This document shows positions 54,326 to 62,667 of a DNA stretch of 64,000 nt, one piece after another. The notes beneath the pieces are model-generated. The model worked only from the letters and a program-made list of their open reading frames with translations, was not told where the DNA came from and searched no databases. The stretch is from CALBPI01 sp045110335 (GTDB lineage: Bacteria > Pseudomonadota > Gammaproteobacteria > Steroidobacterales > Woeseiaceae), in assembly GCA_045110335.1 (NCBI GenBank), contig JBGCGB010000048.1, forward strand, positions 1 to 64,000, written 5' to 3'. Positions within the stretch are counted from its first letter, which is position 1. The number at the start of each line of letters is the position of its first letter. The translations under genes were made by a program, and so were the position numbers.

Positions 54326-55219
54326 ATGAGACAACCAAAGCGCAAATTGTCATTGCGCGGGTTACGAACCTTCTGCGCAGCTGCACGGGAACTGAACTAT
54401 CGGCGTGCGGCCGACACACTGCATGTGACGCCTTCCGCGGTCAGCCACCAGATCAAGCGGCTTGAAGCCGAGCTTGGTCTGGCTCTGTTTGTCCGTCAAA
54501 AAAAGAAGGTCCTGCTAACCGAGGATGGTAAAGCTCTGCTGGCCGAGATCGGCCCACTGCTGGATCAGATTGACGACGCGACGGAGCGATTCTTCCGGCG
54601 CCATGAGCGACCGCAGTTGAGAGTGTCTGTACAACCTTTTTTTGCCAGTGAGTTGTTCATACCGCGTCTCAAAGACTTTACCGAAGCGCACCCTGATCTG
54701 GATATTTTTGTGGACACCAGCGATGAGTCGCTGGCTTATCATCCGTCCGATGCAGATGCTTCAATACGGTTGTTTTCACGCAACCCGGAGAACCTCGAAG
54801 CCATACCGTTGTTTCCTCTTCGGCTGGTAGCCGCATGCTCGCCAGAACTTCGTGAAACACTGCGACTGGATGGCGACCGAATTGGTCAGAACATCTCTTT
54901 GATCGTCCATCGCACCCGAGCGGATGCCTGGCAGCTTTGGCATGAACAACAATCCTTGACCAAACCGCCAAACCAACGTGTTGTCCAGCTAGACTCGATG
55001 ATCGCGGTGTTAAGAGCCGCTGAACGAGGGCTCGGCATCGCGCTGGTGCCGCTACCTTTGGCGCAATTGTGGCTCGATTCGGGATCCGTCGTCCGATTTG
55101 GCGACGACGCTCTGGTCACCTCCGATGTTTATCATTTTGTTTCAGATCCAACCGCTGATAATCGGGAAAGCGTCGATGTGTTGCGAGATTGGGTGCTCAA
55201 GACCTTCGTCGATGATTGA
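54326..55219 (+). CDS. LysR-family transcriptional regulator (GcvA-like)
   Basis: Regulator of 297 residues. The N-terminal winged HTH is SLRGLRTFCAAARELNYRRA (about 9-28), then ADTLHVTPSAVSHQIKRLEA. The C-terminal co-inducer domain begins near RPQLRVSVQPFFASELFIPR and contains SDADASIRLFSR. It resembles GcvA/AmpR-type members, which lack a long linker. No divergent partner gene exists: the ppa gene lies upstream on the same strand. Directly downstream is the candidate small RNA at 55291-55426, which may be its target or its processed 3' end. Confidence 0.92.
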   Translation: MRQPKRKLSLRGLRTFCAAARELNYRRAADTLHVTPSAVSHQIKRLEAELGLALFVRQKKKVLLTEDGKALLAEIGPLLDQIDDATERFFRRHERPQLRVSVQPFFASELFIPRLKDFTEAHPDLDIFVDTSDESLAYHPSDADASIRLFSRNPENLEAIPLFPLRLVAACSPELRETLRLDGDRIGQNISLIVHRTRADAWQLWHEQQSLTKPPNQRVVQLDSMIAVLRAAERGLGIALVPLPLAQLWLDSGSVVRFGDDALVTSDVYHFVSDPTADNRESVDVLRDWVLKTFVDD

Positions 55220-55255
55220 TGACATTCCGTCATCAAAGTCAGGATGTTAAGTCGT

Positions 55256-55284
55256 TTGAGCCAATAGCCTTGAATCGCTAATCT
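55256..55284 (+). promoter_or_regulatory. Candidate promoter of the C-rich small RNA
   Basis: TTGAGC (55256-55261), 17-nt spacer, TAATCT (55279-55284). The predicted start is near 55291, exactly where the first hairpin begins. The -10 match is only three of six, although the T, A and final T that matter most are kept. Confidence 0.35.
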
Positions 55285-55290
55285 ATAACC

Positions 55291-55426
55291 GTCCGCAGAG
55301 AATACCCCCCCATTCAACGCGGACAGGACAGAAAAAGGGTACGGCGGTTTGTCAGCAATGCCGAACGCAATGCCCGAATAAAACCGGCCCTATCCTTGCC
55401 CCCCTTGGATTTGGCCGGTTTTTTTT
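55291..55426 (+). ncRNA. Candidate small RNA with two C-rich-loop hairpins
   Basis: Hairpin 1 (55291-55324): outer stem GTCCGC/GCGGAC, a 3x3 internal loop, inner stem GAAT/ATTC, apical loop A followed by seven C. Hairpin 2 (55380-55422): outer stem AAAACCGGCC/GGCCGGTTTT, a 2x2 internal loop, inner stem ATCC/GGAT, apical loop TTG-C6-TT, then a T-run, so it doubles as a Rho-independent terminator. The linker holds two near-identical copies of GCAATGCC(C)GAA (55355-55378). No protein frame fits. The shared design of the two stems argues for function. It may be an independent transcript or the processed 3' UTR of lysR. Confidence 0.6.
55380..55426 (+). terminator. Rho-independent terminator (C6-loop hairpin)
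   Basis: A 10-bp outer stem plus a 4-bp inner stem, ending in eight T within and after the 3' arm. It ends transcription from lysR and from the candidate small RNA. The reverse strand also shows an A/T-flanked stem, so weak bidirectional action is possible. Confidence 0.9.
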
Positions 55427-55452
55427 GCATGACTTTTCCACCGAGTGATACT
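55425..55452 (+). promoter_or_regulatory. Candidate promoter of the methyltransferase gene
   Basis: TTGCAT (55425-55430), 16-nt spacer, GATACT (55447-55452), 38 nt before the start codon. An inverted repeat CCGAG-N7-CTCGG (55441-55457) overlaps the -10 hexamer and could be an operator. Confidence 0.35.
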
Positions 55453-55489
55453 CTCGGGAGCTCTTATTTTCCTGAAACGGAGCTCCGAT

Positions 55490-56326
55490 ATGCGTGCACT
55501 GCTAGGTTTAACCCTAATCCTTTCCGCCAGTTTTTTGGCTAACCCCGCCAACGCGGCCCACCATGAAGAAAAAGGTGCTGCAAAAGACATTCTGAATGCG
55601 CCGTATCGCGAAAAGGACCGGGCAAGGGACGCCTATCGTCATCCCGTGCAAACCCTGCGCTTCTTTGGCATCAAGTCTGACATGACGGTTGCCGAATATG
55701 GCCCTGGCGGCGGATGGTACACCCGTATTCTGGCACCTTACGTCGCTGGCAAAGGAACCTATCTTGGCCTTGGCGCCGACGTTGAAAAGTATCATGCCGG
55801 GCAAGATCCAGAGCGCAACGCCGAGCGCAAGAAGTTCCCAATGACTTTTCCTGGAAAAGTCACTGAATGGACCGGTATCGAAGATGCCTCGTTCGCCGCT
55901 GCAGAGGTTGACGAAGCCGATGACTGGAAAGGCAAAGTCGACGCCGTCGTCACTTTCCGCGGTTTTCATGGGTTGACTCGCAAACACTTGACCGATGAGA
56001 CGTTAATTCATTTTTATGGTCTCCTAAAACCCGGTGGCGTTGTCGGTATCGTCCAACATCGTGCACCTGAAAATCATGACCATTCCGCGACGCGTGGACA
56101 TCGCGGTTATTTGAAGCAATCAGAAGTCATCGCCGCTTTTGAGAGTCAGGGCTTCGATCTTGTCAAAACCTCCGAGATCAATGCCAACCCAAATGACACA
56201 GCGGATTGGGAGAAAGGCGTCTGGACACTCCCGCCAGTATTGACCAATGGGGATGAGAATCGCGACAAGTATCTGGAAATCGGCGAGAGTGACCGGATGA
56301 CACTGTTGTTCCGCAAGCCACAATAA
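55490..56326 (+). CDS. Exported class I SAM-methyltransferase-like protein
   Basis: Protein of 278 residues with a clear signal peptide (MRALLGLTLILSASFLANPANA) and a methyltransferase-like fold after it. Motif I is MTVAEYGPGGGWYTRILAPY. A later Gly/Phe-rich segment (VVTFRGFHGLTRKHL) stands where motif IV should be, and LLKPGGVVGIVQHRAP is the usual post-IV motif. It matches the group of predicted exported methyltransferases (COG4798-like). SAM is not known to be available in the periplasm, so the reaction or the location is unclear. GGAG precedes the ATG at 55490. The DUF1838-like lipoprotein gene follows after 42 nt. Confidence 0.82.
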   Translation: MRALLGLTLILSASFLANPANAAHHEEKGAAKDILNAPYREKDRARDAYRHPVQTLRFFGIKSDMTVAEYGPGGGWYTRILAPYVAGKGTYLGLGADVEKYHAGQDPERNAERKKFPMTFPGKVTEWTGIEDASFAAAEVDEADDWKGKVDAVVTFRGFHGLTRKHLTDETLIHFYGLLKPGGVVGIVQHRAPENHDHSATRGHRGYLKQSEVIAAFESQGFDLVKTSEINANPNDTADWEKGVWTLPPVLTNGDENRDKYLEIGESDRMTLLFRKPQ

Positions 56327-56368
56327 TCTATCGAATTTCGTTCCACACAACCGACAGAGATACATGCC

Positions 56369-57202
56369 ATGAATAGACTTTTTGTTTTGCTGATCAGCGT
56401 GTATTTCCTGTCGGCTTGTGTGACGAACGATACCTACCCGCCGACACCGCCGGTTGCGTCAGCTGAAGACAACGACGTCTTACGCGCCTGGGTCGACGCA
56501 CGTGCGGGCACCGGTGAGCCCGTTCACTGGATTGCCGAGGGCGGTATCTACGAGTATCCATCGGGCAAGAAGCTGTTTGGCATGATCGGCTTTGATAGCT
56601 CAACCGTAATATGGCCCACCGATCCCGCCGACGACGTCGTGCATTTAACCCGCAAAACGTTTGCCTACACGGATCCGGATACCGGCGAAATACTGAAGAC
56701 TTTTAACGGCGAACCGGTTGCCGATATTGCCTATCCCTATCAAATGATCACTTATCGGTTCGAAAACGGTCGGATCTATGGTGATGTCGAGCAAGGTGTT
56801 GCACCTCGCATTCAGAACATCAAATCCGAGGATGGCATGAGTGTCCGTATGCTGGGCGATACGATGGCGGTGACCGCCGCTGTATTCCTGGATTTCCCCC
56901 TGCCGTCCGGCATCCGTTATGAAGCCTGGGAAAACTATGACTTTTTCATTCATCCGGAAGGCACGGTCAACGAGCGACACCAAATGAGCTGGCAACGTTA
57001 TGGCGCACTTCCGGCATGGGCCGGTGGCGGCAAAGCCATCTATCATTTGCTGTCATGGCGCGTCGAATCCCAAGCAGATTTTCCAGCGAACATTTTAGCT
57101 TGGGCAAAAGCAGAGCGTCCGCAATGGTTGGTTCCACCTCGCGACATTGCTGAAGTCCGCGCGCTTCAATCCGGTCAGGGTGGCACCGGTTGGGCTCGAT
57201 AG
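56369..57202 (+). CDS. Lipoprotein with DUF1838-like domain
   Basis: Lipoprotein precursor of 277 residues. The signal sequence ends in a lipobox LSAC (MNRLFVLLISVYFLSACVTN), so Cys17 is lipidated. The rest resembles DUF1838: PVHWIAEGGIYEYPSGKKLF, YTDPDTGEILKTFNGEPVAD, YRFENGRIYGDVEQGV and a C-terminal WRVESQADFPANILAWAKAE with PQWLVPPRDI. The domain has no known function. It stands between the exported methyltransferase and TfoX-domain genes and is probably co-transcribed with them. Confidence 0.75.
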   Translation: MNRLFVLLISVYFLSACVTNDTYPPTPPVASAEDNDVLRAWVDARAGTGEPVHWIAEGGIYEYPSGKKLFGMIGFDSSTVIWPTDPADDVVHLTRKTFAYTDPDTGEILKTFNGEPVADIAYPYQMITYRFENGRIYGDVEQGVAPRIQNIKSEDGMSVRMLGDTMAVTAAVFLDFPLPSGIRYEAWENYDFFIHPEGTVNERHQMSWQRYGALPAWAGGGKAIYHLLSWRVESQADFPANILAWAKAERPQWLVPPRDIAEVRALQSGQGGTGWAR

Positions 57203-57210
57203 CACATTAG

Positions 57211-57543
57211 ATGAGTGAATTCGTCGACTATCTGACGGAAGTCTTCGAACCCTTCGGAAAAATTCACTCGCGCCGAATGTTTGGCGGTCACGGTATTTAT
57301 CATGACGGTTTGATGTTCGGATTGGTTGCAGACGATCAGCTTTATCTAAAAGCCGATGCCGATTCTGTTGGATACTTTCACCACCATGAGTTGCCCGCGT
57401 TCGAGTATGACAAAAACGGCAAACTGATGAAAATGTCATACTTCCTCGCACCCGAGAGCATTTTCGATGACACCGAGGAGGCAATAACGTGGGCAAGACG
57501 CGCGTATGATGCCGCCCTCCGGGCGCGTTCAAGAAAGCGTTAG
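57211..57543 (+). CDS. TfoX/Sxy N-terminal-domain protein
   Basis: Protein of 110 residues consisting of the TfoX N-terminal domain only: FGKIHSRRMFGGHGIYHDGL, MFGLVADDQLYLKADADS, FEYDKNGKLMKMSYFLAPES and a final ARRAYDAALRA helix. Full TfoX/Sxy competence regulators are about 200 residues with a C-terminal half that is missing here. Single-domain versions are common and of unknown role. It starts 8 nt after the lipoprotein stop. Confidence 0.88.
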   Translation: MSEFVDYLTEVFEPFGKIHSRRMFGGHGIYHDGLMFGLVADDQLYLKADADSVGYFHHHELPAFEYDKNGKLMKMSYFLAPESIFDDTEEAITWARRAYDAALRARSRKR

Positions 57544-57653
57544 TTTATTCCCGTCAAACTGGTCGGAGATGCGATCATCGTTACTTCAAGTATTCGTCTC
57601 GGCGACTCCAGAGTGGTGGTTTTTTAGAACACCAACGACTAGAGGTCACGCAC

Positions 57654-59432
57654 ATGCTTCAAAAAGGTTTCGGTTCAGTATTACTTATTTTCGTAAACTT
57701 GCTCGCGGCCACACATGGTGCTGAGACGGGCAAACGGATCGCAATCACCTTCGACGATGCGCCTCGCGTTGCCGATGCGTTGTTAGACGCGGACGAAAGA
57801 ACCAACCTACTTATTCAAAATCTAAAGCAAGGCAACGTGCCTGGCGCTATGTTTTTTGCCACGACGTCCAACCTGAGTGCTCGGGGCGAGGCCGGCAGAG
57901 AGCGCCTTCATCGATACGTCGCGGCCGGACACCTCATCGGCAATCATTCGAACGCACATGAGTCAGCGAACCGAAATAGCGCAATGAAATTTCTGGCAGA
58001 TGCCAAACGCGCCGGGCAAGTTTTAAAAAATTTGCCCGGCTATGCGCCCTACTTCCGCTTCCCTTATCTACACGAAGGCAACACGCGTGAGAAGCGTGAC
58101 ACCATCAGGGCGCAGTTTCGTGAGATGGGTTTAGAGGCCGGCTATGTCACCGTCGACAACTACGACTGGTATTTGCAAAGCTTATTCAATGAAGCCGTAA
58201 AATCCGGGAGTACACTCGACCTCGATGGCTGGCGTACCCTTTATGTCGACGTGCTAATCGACGCCGTCGAGTTTTATGATGATATTGCAACGAATACGTT
58301 AGGCCGGTCACCAGCACACGTATTGTTGCTGCATGAAAACGATCTCGCCGCGTTGTTTATCGACGATCTTGCCGACGCTCTGCAATCTGCCGGTTGGGAA
58401 ATCATTCCGACGCTCGAAGCTTACCAAGACCCTATCGCCGACCGGGAACCCGATACGATGCTGCTAGGTCAGGGGCGTGTCGCCGCCATTGCATCCGAAC
58501 GCGGCGCACACTTCAGCACGTTGATTCATCCGTTGGAAGACGAAGCCAACCTGCGCGCATTGGCGGTTGCTCGTGATTTGGTCGGGTTCGCGAAGGGAGC
58601 GTATCTGGAGACGTCTACGCCGGGTATGACGCCGCAGAAGTTTGCACCGGAGCGTGTCTCATTGGCTGGCCGGTATGAATACGGCTCCGTGTTTTCAGCA
58701 GACGGCAAAGAGTTGTTTTTTGGCGTAGCGGAAAATGGGCGGGGCGAGATTCACACCATGCGTTATCAAGATGGTGAATGGAGCACTCCGAACGTCGTCC
58801 TTTCGGATCCTGACTTCACCTATGGCGACCCTTTCCTCTCGCGCGATGGCACGCGACTCTATTTTATCTCGGAAAGAAATACCGGGCGCAATAAAGACAG
58901 CAATAAACATGACCTGTGGTATGTCACCAGAACACGGCAAGGTTGGTCCGAACCCCAGAATCTTGGATCGACAGTCAACACCGACAGCGACGAATACTAT
59001 GTTTCTTTCACCGACGATGATGTGCTTGCTTTTGCATCGGGGAAGGCGGCAAAGAACAACGGTGATTTCGACATCTACCTCTCGCGACAATCAGACCACC
59101 AATTCTCGAAGCCTGAGCCACTAAGCGACAACGTCAACACCGCTTGGTACGAAGCCGATCCCTTTATAGCGCCGGACGGCAGCTACTTATTGTTCAGCTC
59201 CAATCGCCGAGGGAATCTAGGCAAACGAGACCTTTACGTCACTTTTAGACAATCTGATCAGTCTTGGTCGACGCCTGTCGCGCTCGGCAATGGCGTCAAT
59301 ACGCCCGAACTGGAACTCTGCCCTTTCGTCACCAAAGATGGTCGCTTTCTTTTCTACACCAGTAACGAAGATATTTACTGGGTAGACGCTACTGTAATCG
59401 ACGTTGCCCGCGAACGCGCGGTCATTCATTGA
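57654..59432 (+). CDS. Polysaccharide deacetylase fused to a PD40 beta-propeller
   Basis: Exported protein of 592 residues with a signal peptide (FGSVLLIFVNLLAATHGAET). Residues about 25-270 form a NodB-type (CE4) deacetylase: TFDDAP, the metal-binding HxxxH in GNHSNAHESAN, the Arg motif YFRFPYLHEGN and a late LLLHEND. From about 330 a TolB/PD40-like propeller follows with repeats FSADGKELFFGVAENGRGEI, FLSRDGTRLYFISERNTG, FIAPDGSYLLFSSNRRGNLG and FVTKDGRFLFYTSNED. The propeller may bind glycan or protein. AGAGG precedes the ATG. The next gene begins at its stop. Confidence 0.88.
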   Translation: MLQKGFGSVLLIFVNLLAATHGAETGKRIAITFDDAPRVADALLDADERTNLLIQNLKQGNVPGAMFFATTSNLSARGEAGRERLHRYVAAGHLIGNHSNAHESANRNSAMKFLADAKRAGQVLKNLPGYAPYFRFPYLHEGNTREKRDTIRAQFREMGLEAGYVTVDNYDWYLQSLFNEAVKSGSTLDLDGWRTLYVDVLIDAVEFYDDIATNTLGRSPAHVLLLHENDLAALFIDDLADALQSAGWEIIPTLEAYQDPIADREPDTMLLGQGRVAAIASERGAHFSTLIHPLEDEANLRALAVARDLVGFAKGAYLETSTPGMTPQKFAPERVSLAGRYEYGSVFSADGKELFFGVAENGRGEIHTMRYQDGEWSTPNVVLSDPDFTYGDPFLSRDGTRLYFISERNTGRNKDSNKHDLWYVTRTRQGWSEPQNLGSTVNTDSDEYYVSFTDDDVLAFASGKAAKNNGDFDIYLSRQSDHQFSKPEPLSDNVNTAWYEADPFIAPDGSYLLFSSNRRGNLGKRDLYVTFRQSDQSWSTPVALGNGVNTPELELCPFVTKDGRFLFYTSNEDIYWVDATVIDVARERAVIH

Positions 59433-59980
59433 GTGATCAACCGGATAACACGTATTCAAGCATGAAAATCCATCCCACAACGTTACCGGATACCGCGCTG
59501 CTGGCGCGATACCAGAAAACCGACTTCACCGATTGTTACCGAACCACCATCGACATAGGAGTCACTTTTGAACATTTCGTCGAAGCGTTTTACACGACAC
59601 GTTTATTCAAGCTTGAACGCTGGATTCTGTCGGTTGCCTTGAAGAAACCATCGACCGATCTTCAAGCAAAGGCATTGGCAGAAGGCACTAGCGAGAACTG
59701 GGCAGCCTGGACCGTAGAAGCCCGCACGGAGAATCAATTGCTGCTGTGCGATATCGCCGGGCAAACACGCTCATGGTTAATGAGTTCACCCGATGAAACC
59801 GCGGAAGGCCAACAAACCGATCTATGGTTCGGCTCCGCGGTCATCCATAACAAGACCGCCGCGGATGGAACGCCACTAATGGGTTTCGGATTTCGCCTGT
59901 TGATGCGTTTTCATCACTGGTATTCGATCGCACTGTTGAAGGCAGCCGCGAGGCGACTCGCGAAACAATCCCCAGCATAA
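59429..59980 (+). CDS. Conserved hypothetical protein (DUF2867-like)
   Basis: Protein of up to 183 residues. I recognise no catalytic motif. The layout (TDCYRTTIDIGVTFEHFVEA; a WILSVAL hydrophobic stretch; LWFGSAVIHN; and a basic, aromatic C-terminus GFGFRLLMRFHHWYSIALLK followed by AAARRLAK) resembles DUF2867-type small lipid-binding-like proteins. It has no signal peptide. The start is doubtful: a TTG at 59429 overlaps the deacetylase stop; the first ATG is at 59462 without a clear ribosome-binding site. Confidence 0.6.
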   Translation: MSDQPDNTYSSMKIHPTTLPDTALLARYQKTDFTDCYRTTIDIGVTFEHFVEAFYTTRLFKLERWILSVALKKPSTDLQAKALAEGTSENWAAWTVEARTENQLLLCDIAGQTRSWLMSSPDETAEGQQTDLWFGSAVIHNKTAADGTPLMGFGFRLLMRFHHWYSIALLKAAARRLAKQSPA

Positions 59981-60208
59981 GAGACCTCCTGAGCCCTGAG
60001 AACTTACCATTGACAGTAATGAGACCTAGATAGCACATTGTATAAAAGGACTGACCGGAAACCCCGCGCCACCACCAATCCAACATAGACCAATGACCTA
60101 ACATAAGCGCCACAAAACAACGAATACCCGCCGTTGTCATGCCGCACAGTGCTATCATGCCCGCCCGTTGCCAGTGTTCACTGGCCATCCCCAGAATAGA
60201 GACCTGTC

Positions 60209-62017
60209 ATGTCCAAGTCAGACACCAAAGCGGAACCGATGTCATTCCGCGACCTTAAGTTATCCGAGCCGTTGATTCAGGCGCTGGATGACATTGGCTA
60301 TGAATCGCCTACGCCGATTCAGCAACAATCGATTCCGCCATTGATGGCCGGTCGCGATATTCTCGGGCACGCACCCACCGGAACCGGCAAGACCGGCGCG
60401 TTTGCTTTACCGCTGCTCTCTTCGATCAATGCCAAGAGCAATGCCACGCAAGTACTGACGTTGGCACCAACCCGTGAGCTGGCCATCCAGGTTGCAGAAG
60501 CATTCCAAAGTTATGCACGTCACATCAAAGGTTTTCACGTTTTACCCATCTACGGCGGCCAAGAGTATGGCGGTCAGATTCGCGCATTGCGACGCGGTGT
60601 TCAGGTCGTTGTCGGGACACCCGGCCGGTTACGGGATCACATTGGCAAAGGCACACTAAAGCTTGACCAGCTGAAGGCCGTCGTCCTTGATGAAGCCGAC
60701 GAAATGCTTCGCATGGGATTTGTCGACGAAGTGGAATGGATTTTGGACCAGGCGCCAGATGCACGGCAAATGATCTTGTTCTCAGCGACGATGCCAAAAC
60801 AGGTGGAACGCATCGCCAGGCGTTACCTCGAATCTCCGGCAGAGATTTCGATCAAGGCTCGCACTGCAACCGCGGAAACGATTCGCCAACGATTCTGGCA
60901 AGTCAGCGGCCTACACAAGCTGGATGCACTGACTCGAATTCTGGAGGTTGAGCCGTTTGATGCCATCTTGATGTTTGTGCGTACCAAAACCGCAACCACT
61001 GAGCTGGCCGAAAAATTGGAAGCGCGGGGACATGCGGCCGCTGCGATGAACGGCGACATGCCGCAAAAAGCCCGTGAACAAATGGTTGAGCGATTAAAGC
61101 GCGGCTCGCTCGATATTCTCGTGGCCACCGACGTTGCCGCACGCGGCCTGGATGTCGATCGTATTAGTCATGTCATCAACTACGACGTGCCTTATGACAC
61201 GGAGGCCTATATTCACCGGATCGGCCGAACCGGTCGCGCCGGTCGTCAGGGCGACGCCATCTTATTCATTTCTCCGCGTGAGCGGCGGATGCTCTCTGCT
61301 ATCGAGCGCGCTACCCGTCAGAAAATCGAACGACTGGAATTGCCCAGCGTGGAGGCGGTCAACAACAAGCGCATTGCGGACTTCAAACAAAGCATTACCG
61401 ATACGCTCGCAGGCGGCGAACTCGAGTTCATGCAAAGTATGATCGAGCAATACCGCGAAGAACATGATGTCCCGGCTGTTGATATCGCTGCTGCTTTAGC
61501 GAAGCTCTCGATTGGCGACAAGAGCATGTTGCTTTCTCCCGATCGGGACGATGGCCGTTCGAAAATGAGACCGGTTCGCGACCGTGATGCGGGTGCCGAG
61601 CGATATCGTCTGGAAGTAGGTTATGCACATGGCGTTAAACCCGGCAACATTGTCGGTGCAATTGCGAATGAGGCCGGATTACGTGGTGACCATATCGGTC
61701 AAATCGAGATTGAAGAAAACTACAGCATGGTCGACCTGCCCGCCGGCATGCCCAAAGAGATCTTCAAGGGTCTACAAAAAGTTTATATTTGTGGTCAGCA
61801 AATCAACTTATCGTTAGTTGGTGATGGCGGCGCACCGCGCAGCCGAAAAGAGAGAGCCCGCTCAAAATCAAAGCGGCACGACAAGCCAACAACTCGCCCA
61901 TCCAGACCGTCGGCTGACAGCAAAGACAAGAAACGGAAAAAACCCAAGAAGCCGAAGAAACCTAAAACCAGAAAGAAGACGTCGGCAACGAAGCGGCCAA
62001 AGAAACCTAAGTCGTGA
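60209..62017 (+). CDS. deaD: DEAD-box ATP-dependent RNA helicase (CsdA/DeaD-like)
   Basis: RNA helicase of 602 residues. The Q motif (YESPTPIQQQSIPPLMAG), Walker A (APTGTGKTGAF), PTRELAIQV, GTPGRLRDH, DEADEMLRMGF, SATMP, the domain-2 VATDVAARGLDVDRISHVIN and HRIGRTGRAGRQGDAILF are all intact. A DbpA-type RNA-binding domain (RYRLEVGYAHGVKPGNIVGA; EIEENYSMVDLPAGMPKEIF) precedes a very basic Lys/Arg/Pro tail (about 550-602), which is typical of DeaD proteins active in cold shock and ribosome assembly. The 228-nt gap before it must contain its promoter and 5' UTR; I see no clear element there. Confidence 0.95.
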   Translation: MSKSDTKAEPMSFRDLKLSEPLIQALDDIGYESPTPIQQQSIPPLMAGRDILGHAPTGTGKTGAFALPLLSSINAKSNATQVLTLAPTRELAIQVAEAFQSYARHIKGFHVLPIYGGQEYGGQIRALRRGVQVVVGTPGRLRDHIGKGTLKLDQLKAVVLDEADEMLRMGFVDEVEWILDQAPDARQMILFSATMPKQVERIARRYLESPAEISIKARTATAETIRQRFWQVSGLHKLDALTRILEVEPFDAILMFVRTKTATTELAEKLEARGHAAAAMNGDMPQKAREQMVERLKRGSLDILVATDVAARGLDVDRISHVINYDVPYDTEAYIHRIGRTGRAGRQGDAILFISPRERRMLSAIERATRQKIERLELPSVEAVNNKRIADFKQSITDTLAGGELEFMQSMIEQYREEHDVPAVDIAAALAKLSIGDKSMLLSPDRDDGRSKMRPVRDRDAGAERYRLEVGYAHGVKPGNIVGAIANEAGLRGDHIGQIEIEENYSMVDLPAGMPKEIFKGLQKVYICGQQINLSLVGDGGAPRSRKERARSKSKRHDKPTTRPSRPSADSKDKKRKKPKKPKKPKTRKKTSATKRPKKPKS

Positions 62018-62039
62018 CGACGCCTTTCATGCGGGCGGA

Positions 62040-62447
62040 CTATTGACCTGACGTTTTATCGTTTGAAACATCGATCACCGGCGACCGTTGATAGGTGCGG
62101 TGCTTGTCCGTGATTGAGTCGGTCAATCCGAAGTCAAGAAAGACGACGCTCGCCCACCACTTCTTTTGATCAATCTCGCTCTCGATTTTGCCTTCTATCC
62201 GGCGGTCGTCCGATGTCGTACAGCTGTATTGAAGGTCATCATCAGAACGCCGGATTTCGGTCCCTTCAGACGGGATCGTCGCGTCCCAGCTACCCCGCTT
62301 GTTGCTGAACGTACACTGACCTGCACTGCCATCAGAAAAGCTCACGGATAGCGGAATGTTCGCATCGTTAGTCAAGGTCGCACAGCCCGAGAGGCCGGCG
62401 AGTAAAGAAAGAACCACTATCGAAGACATCTGGCGTGATGAGGGCAT
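62040..62447 (-). CDS. Small lipoprotein of unknown function
   Basis: Lipoprotein precursor of 135 residues with lipobox LSGC (SSIVVLSLLAGLSGCATLTN). The rest is a small polar domain with an FSDGSAGQCTFSNKRGSWDA segment and paired cysteines (QC, SC). It ends in TYQRSPVIDVSNDKTSGQ. A GGAG site lies before the ATG at 62447, which I prefer to the in-frame ATG at 62516. I recognise no family. It is convergent with deaD, 22 nt between stops. The 220-nt stretch upstream (62448-62667) shows nothing else. Confidence 0.7.
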   Translation of the reverse strand: MPSSRQMSSIVVLSLLAGLSGCATLTNDANIPLSVSFSDGSAGQCTFSNKRGSWDATIPSEGTEIRRSDDDLQYSCTTSDDRRIEGKIESEIDQKKWWASVVFLDFGLTDSITDKHRTYQRSPVIDVSNDKTSGQ

Positions 62448-62667
62448 GTTCGGCTCCAGTTTGTTATCCGTAAAATCATTTGACGAGCCAAGCAGCGAAT
62501 AGCCGCAACGCTCCATAAAAATGACCGTGTTGACGAATAAGACCTACGACGCCCCGTTTTTGTTACCAATCGGTCGTATTTTCAGCTATCCAAAAAGCAA
62601 ACGCACCGAAGGCGAACCATCGATGCGCTTGCCCGCACTGAAGCACTGCGTACAGATAATGGAAGGA

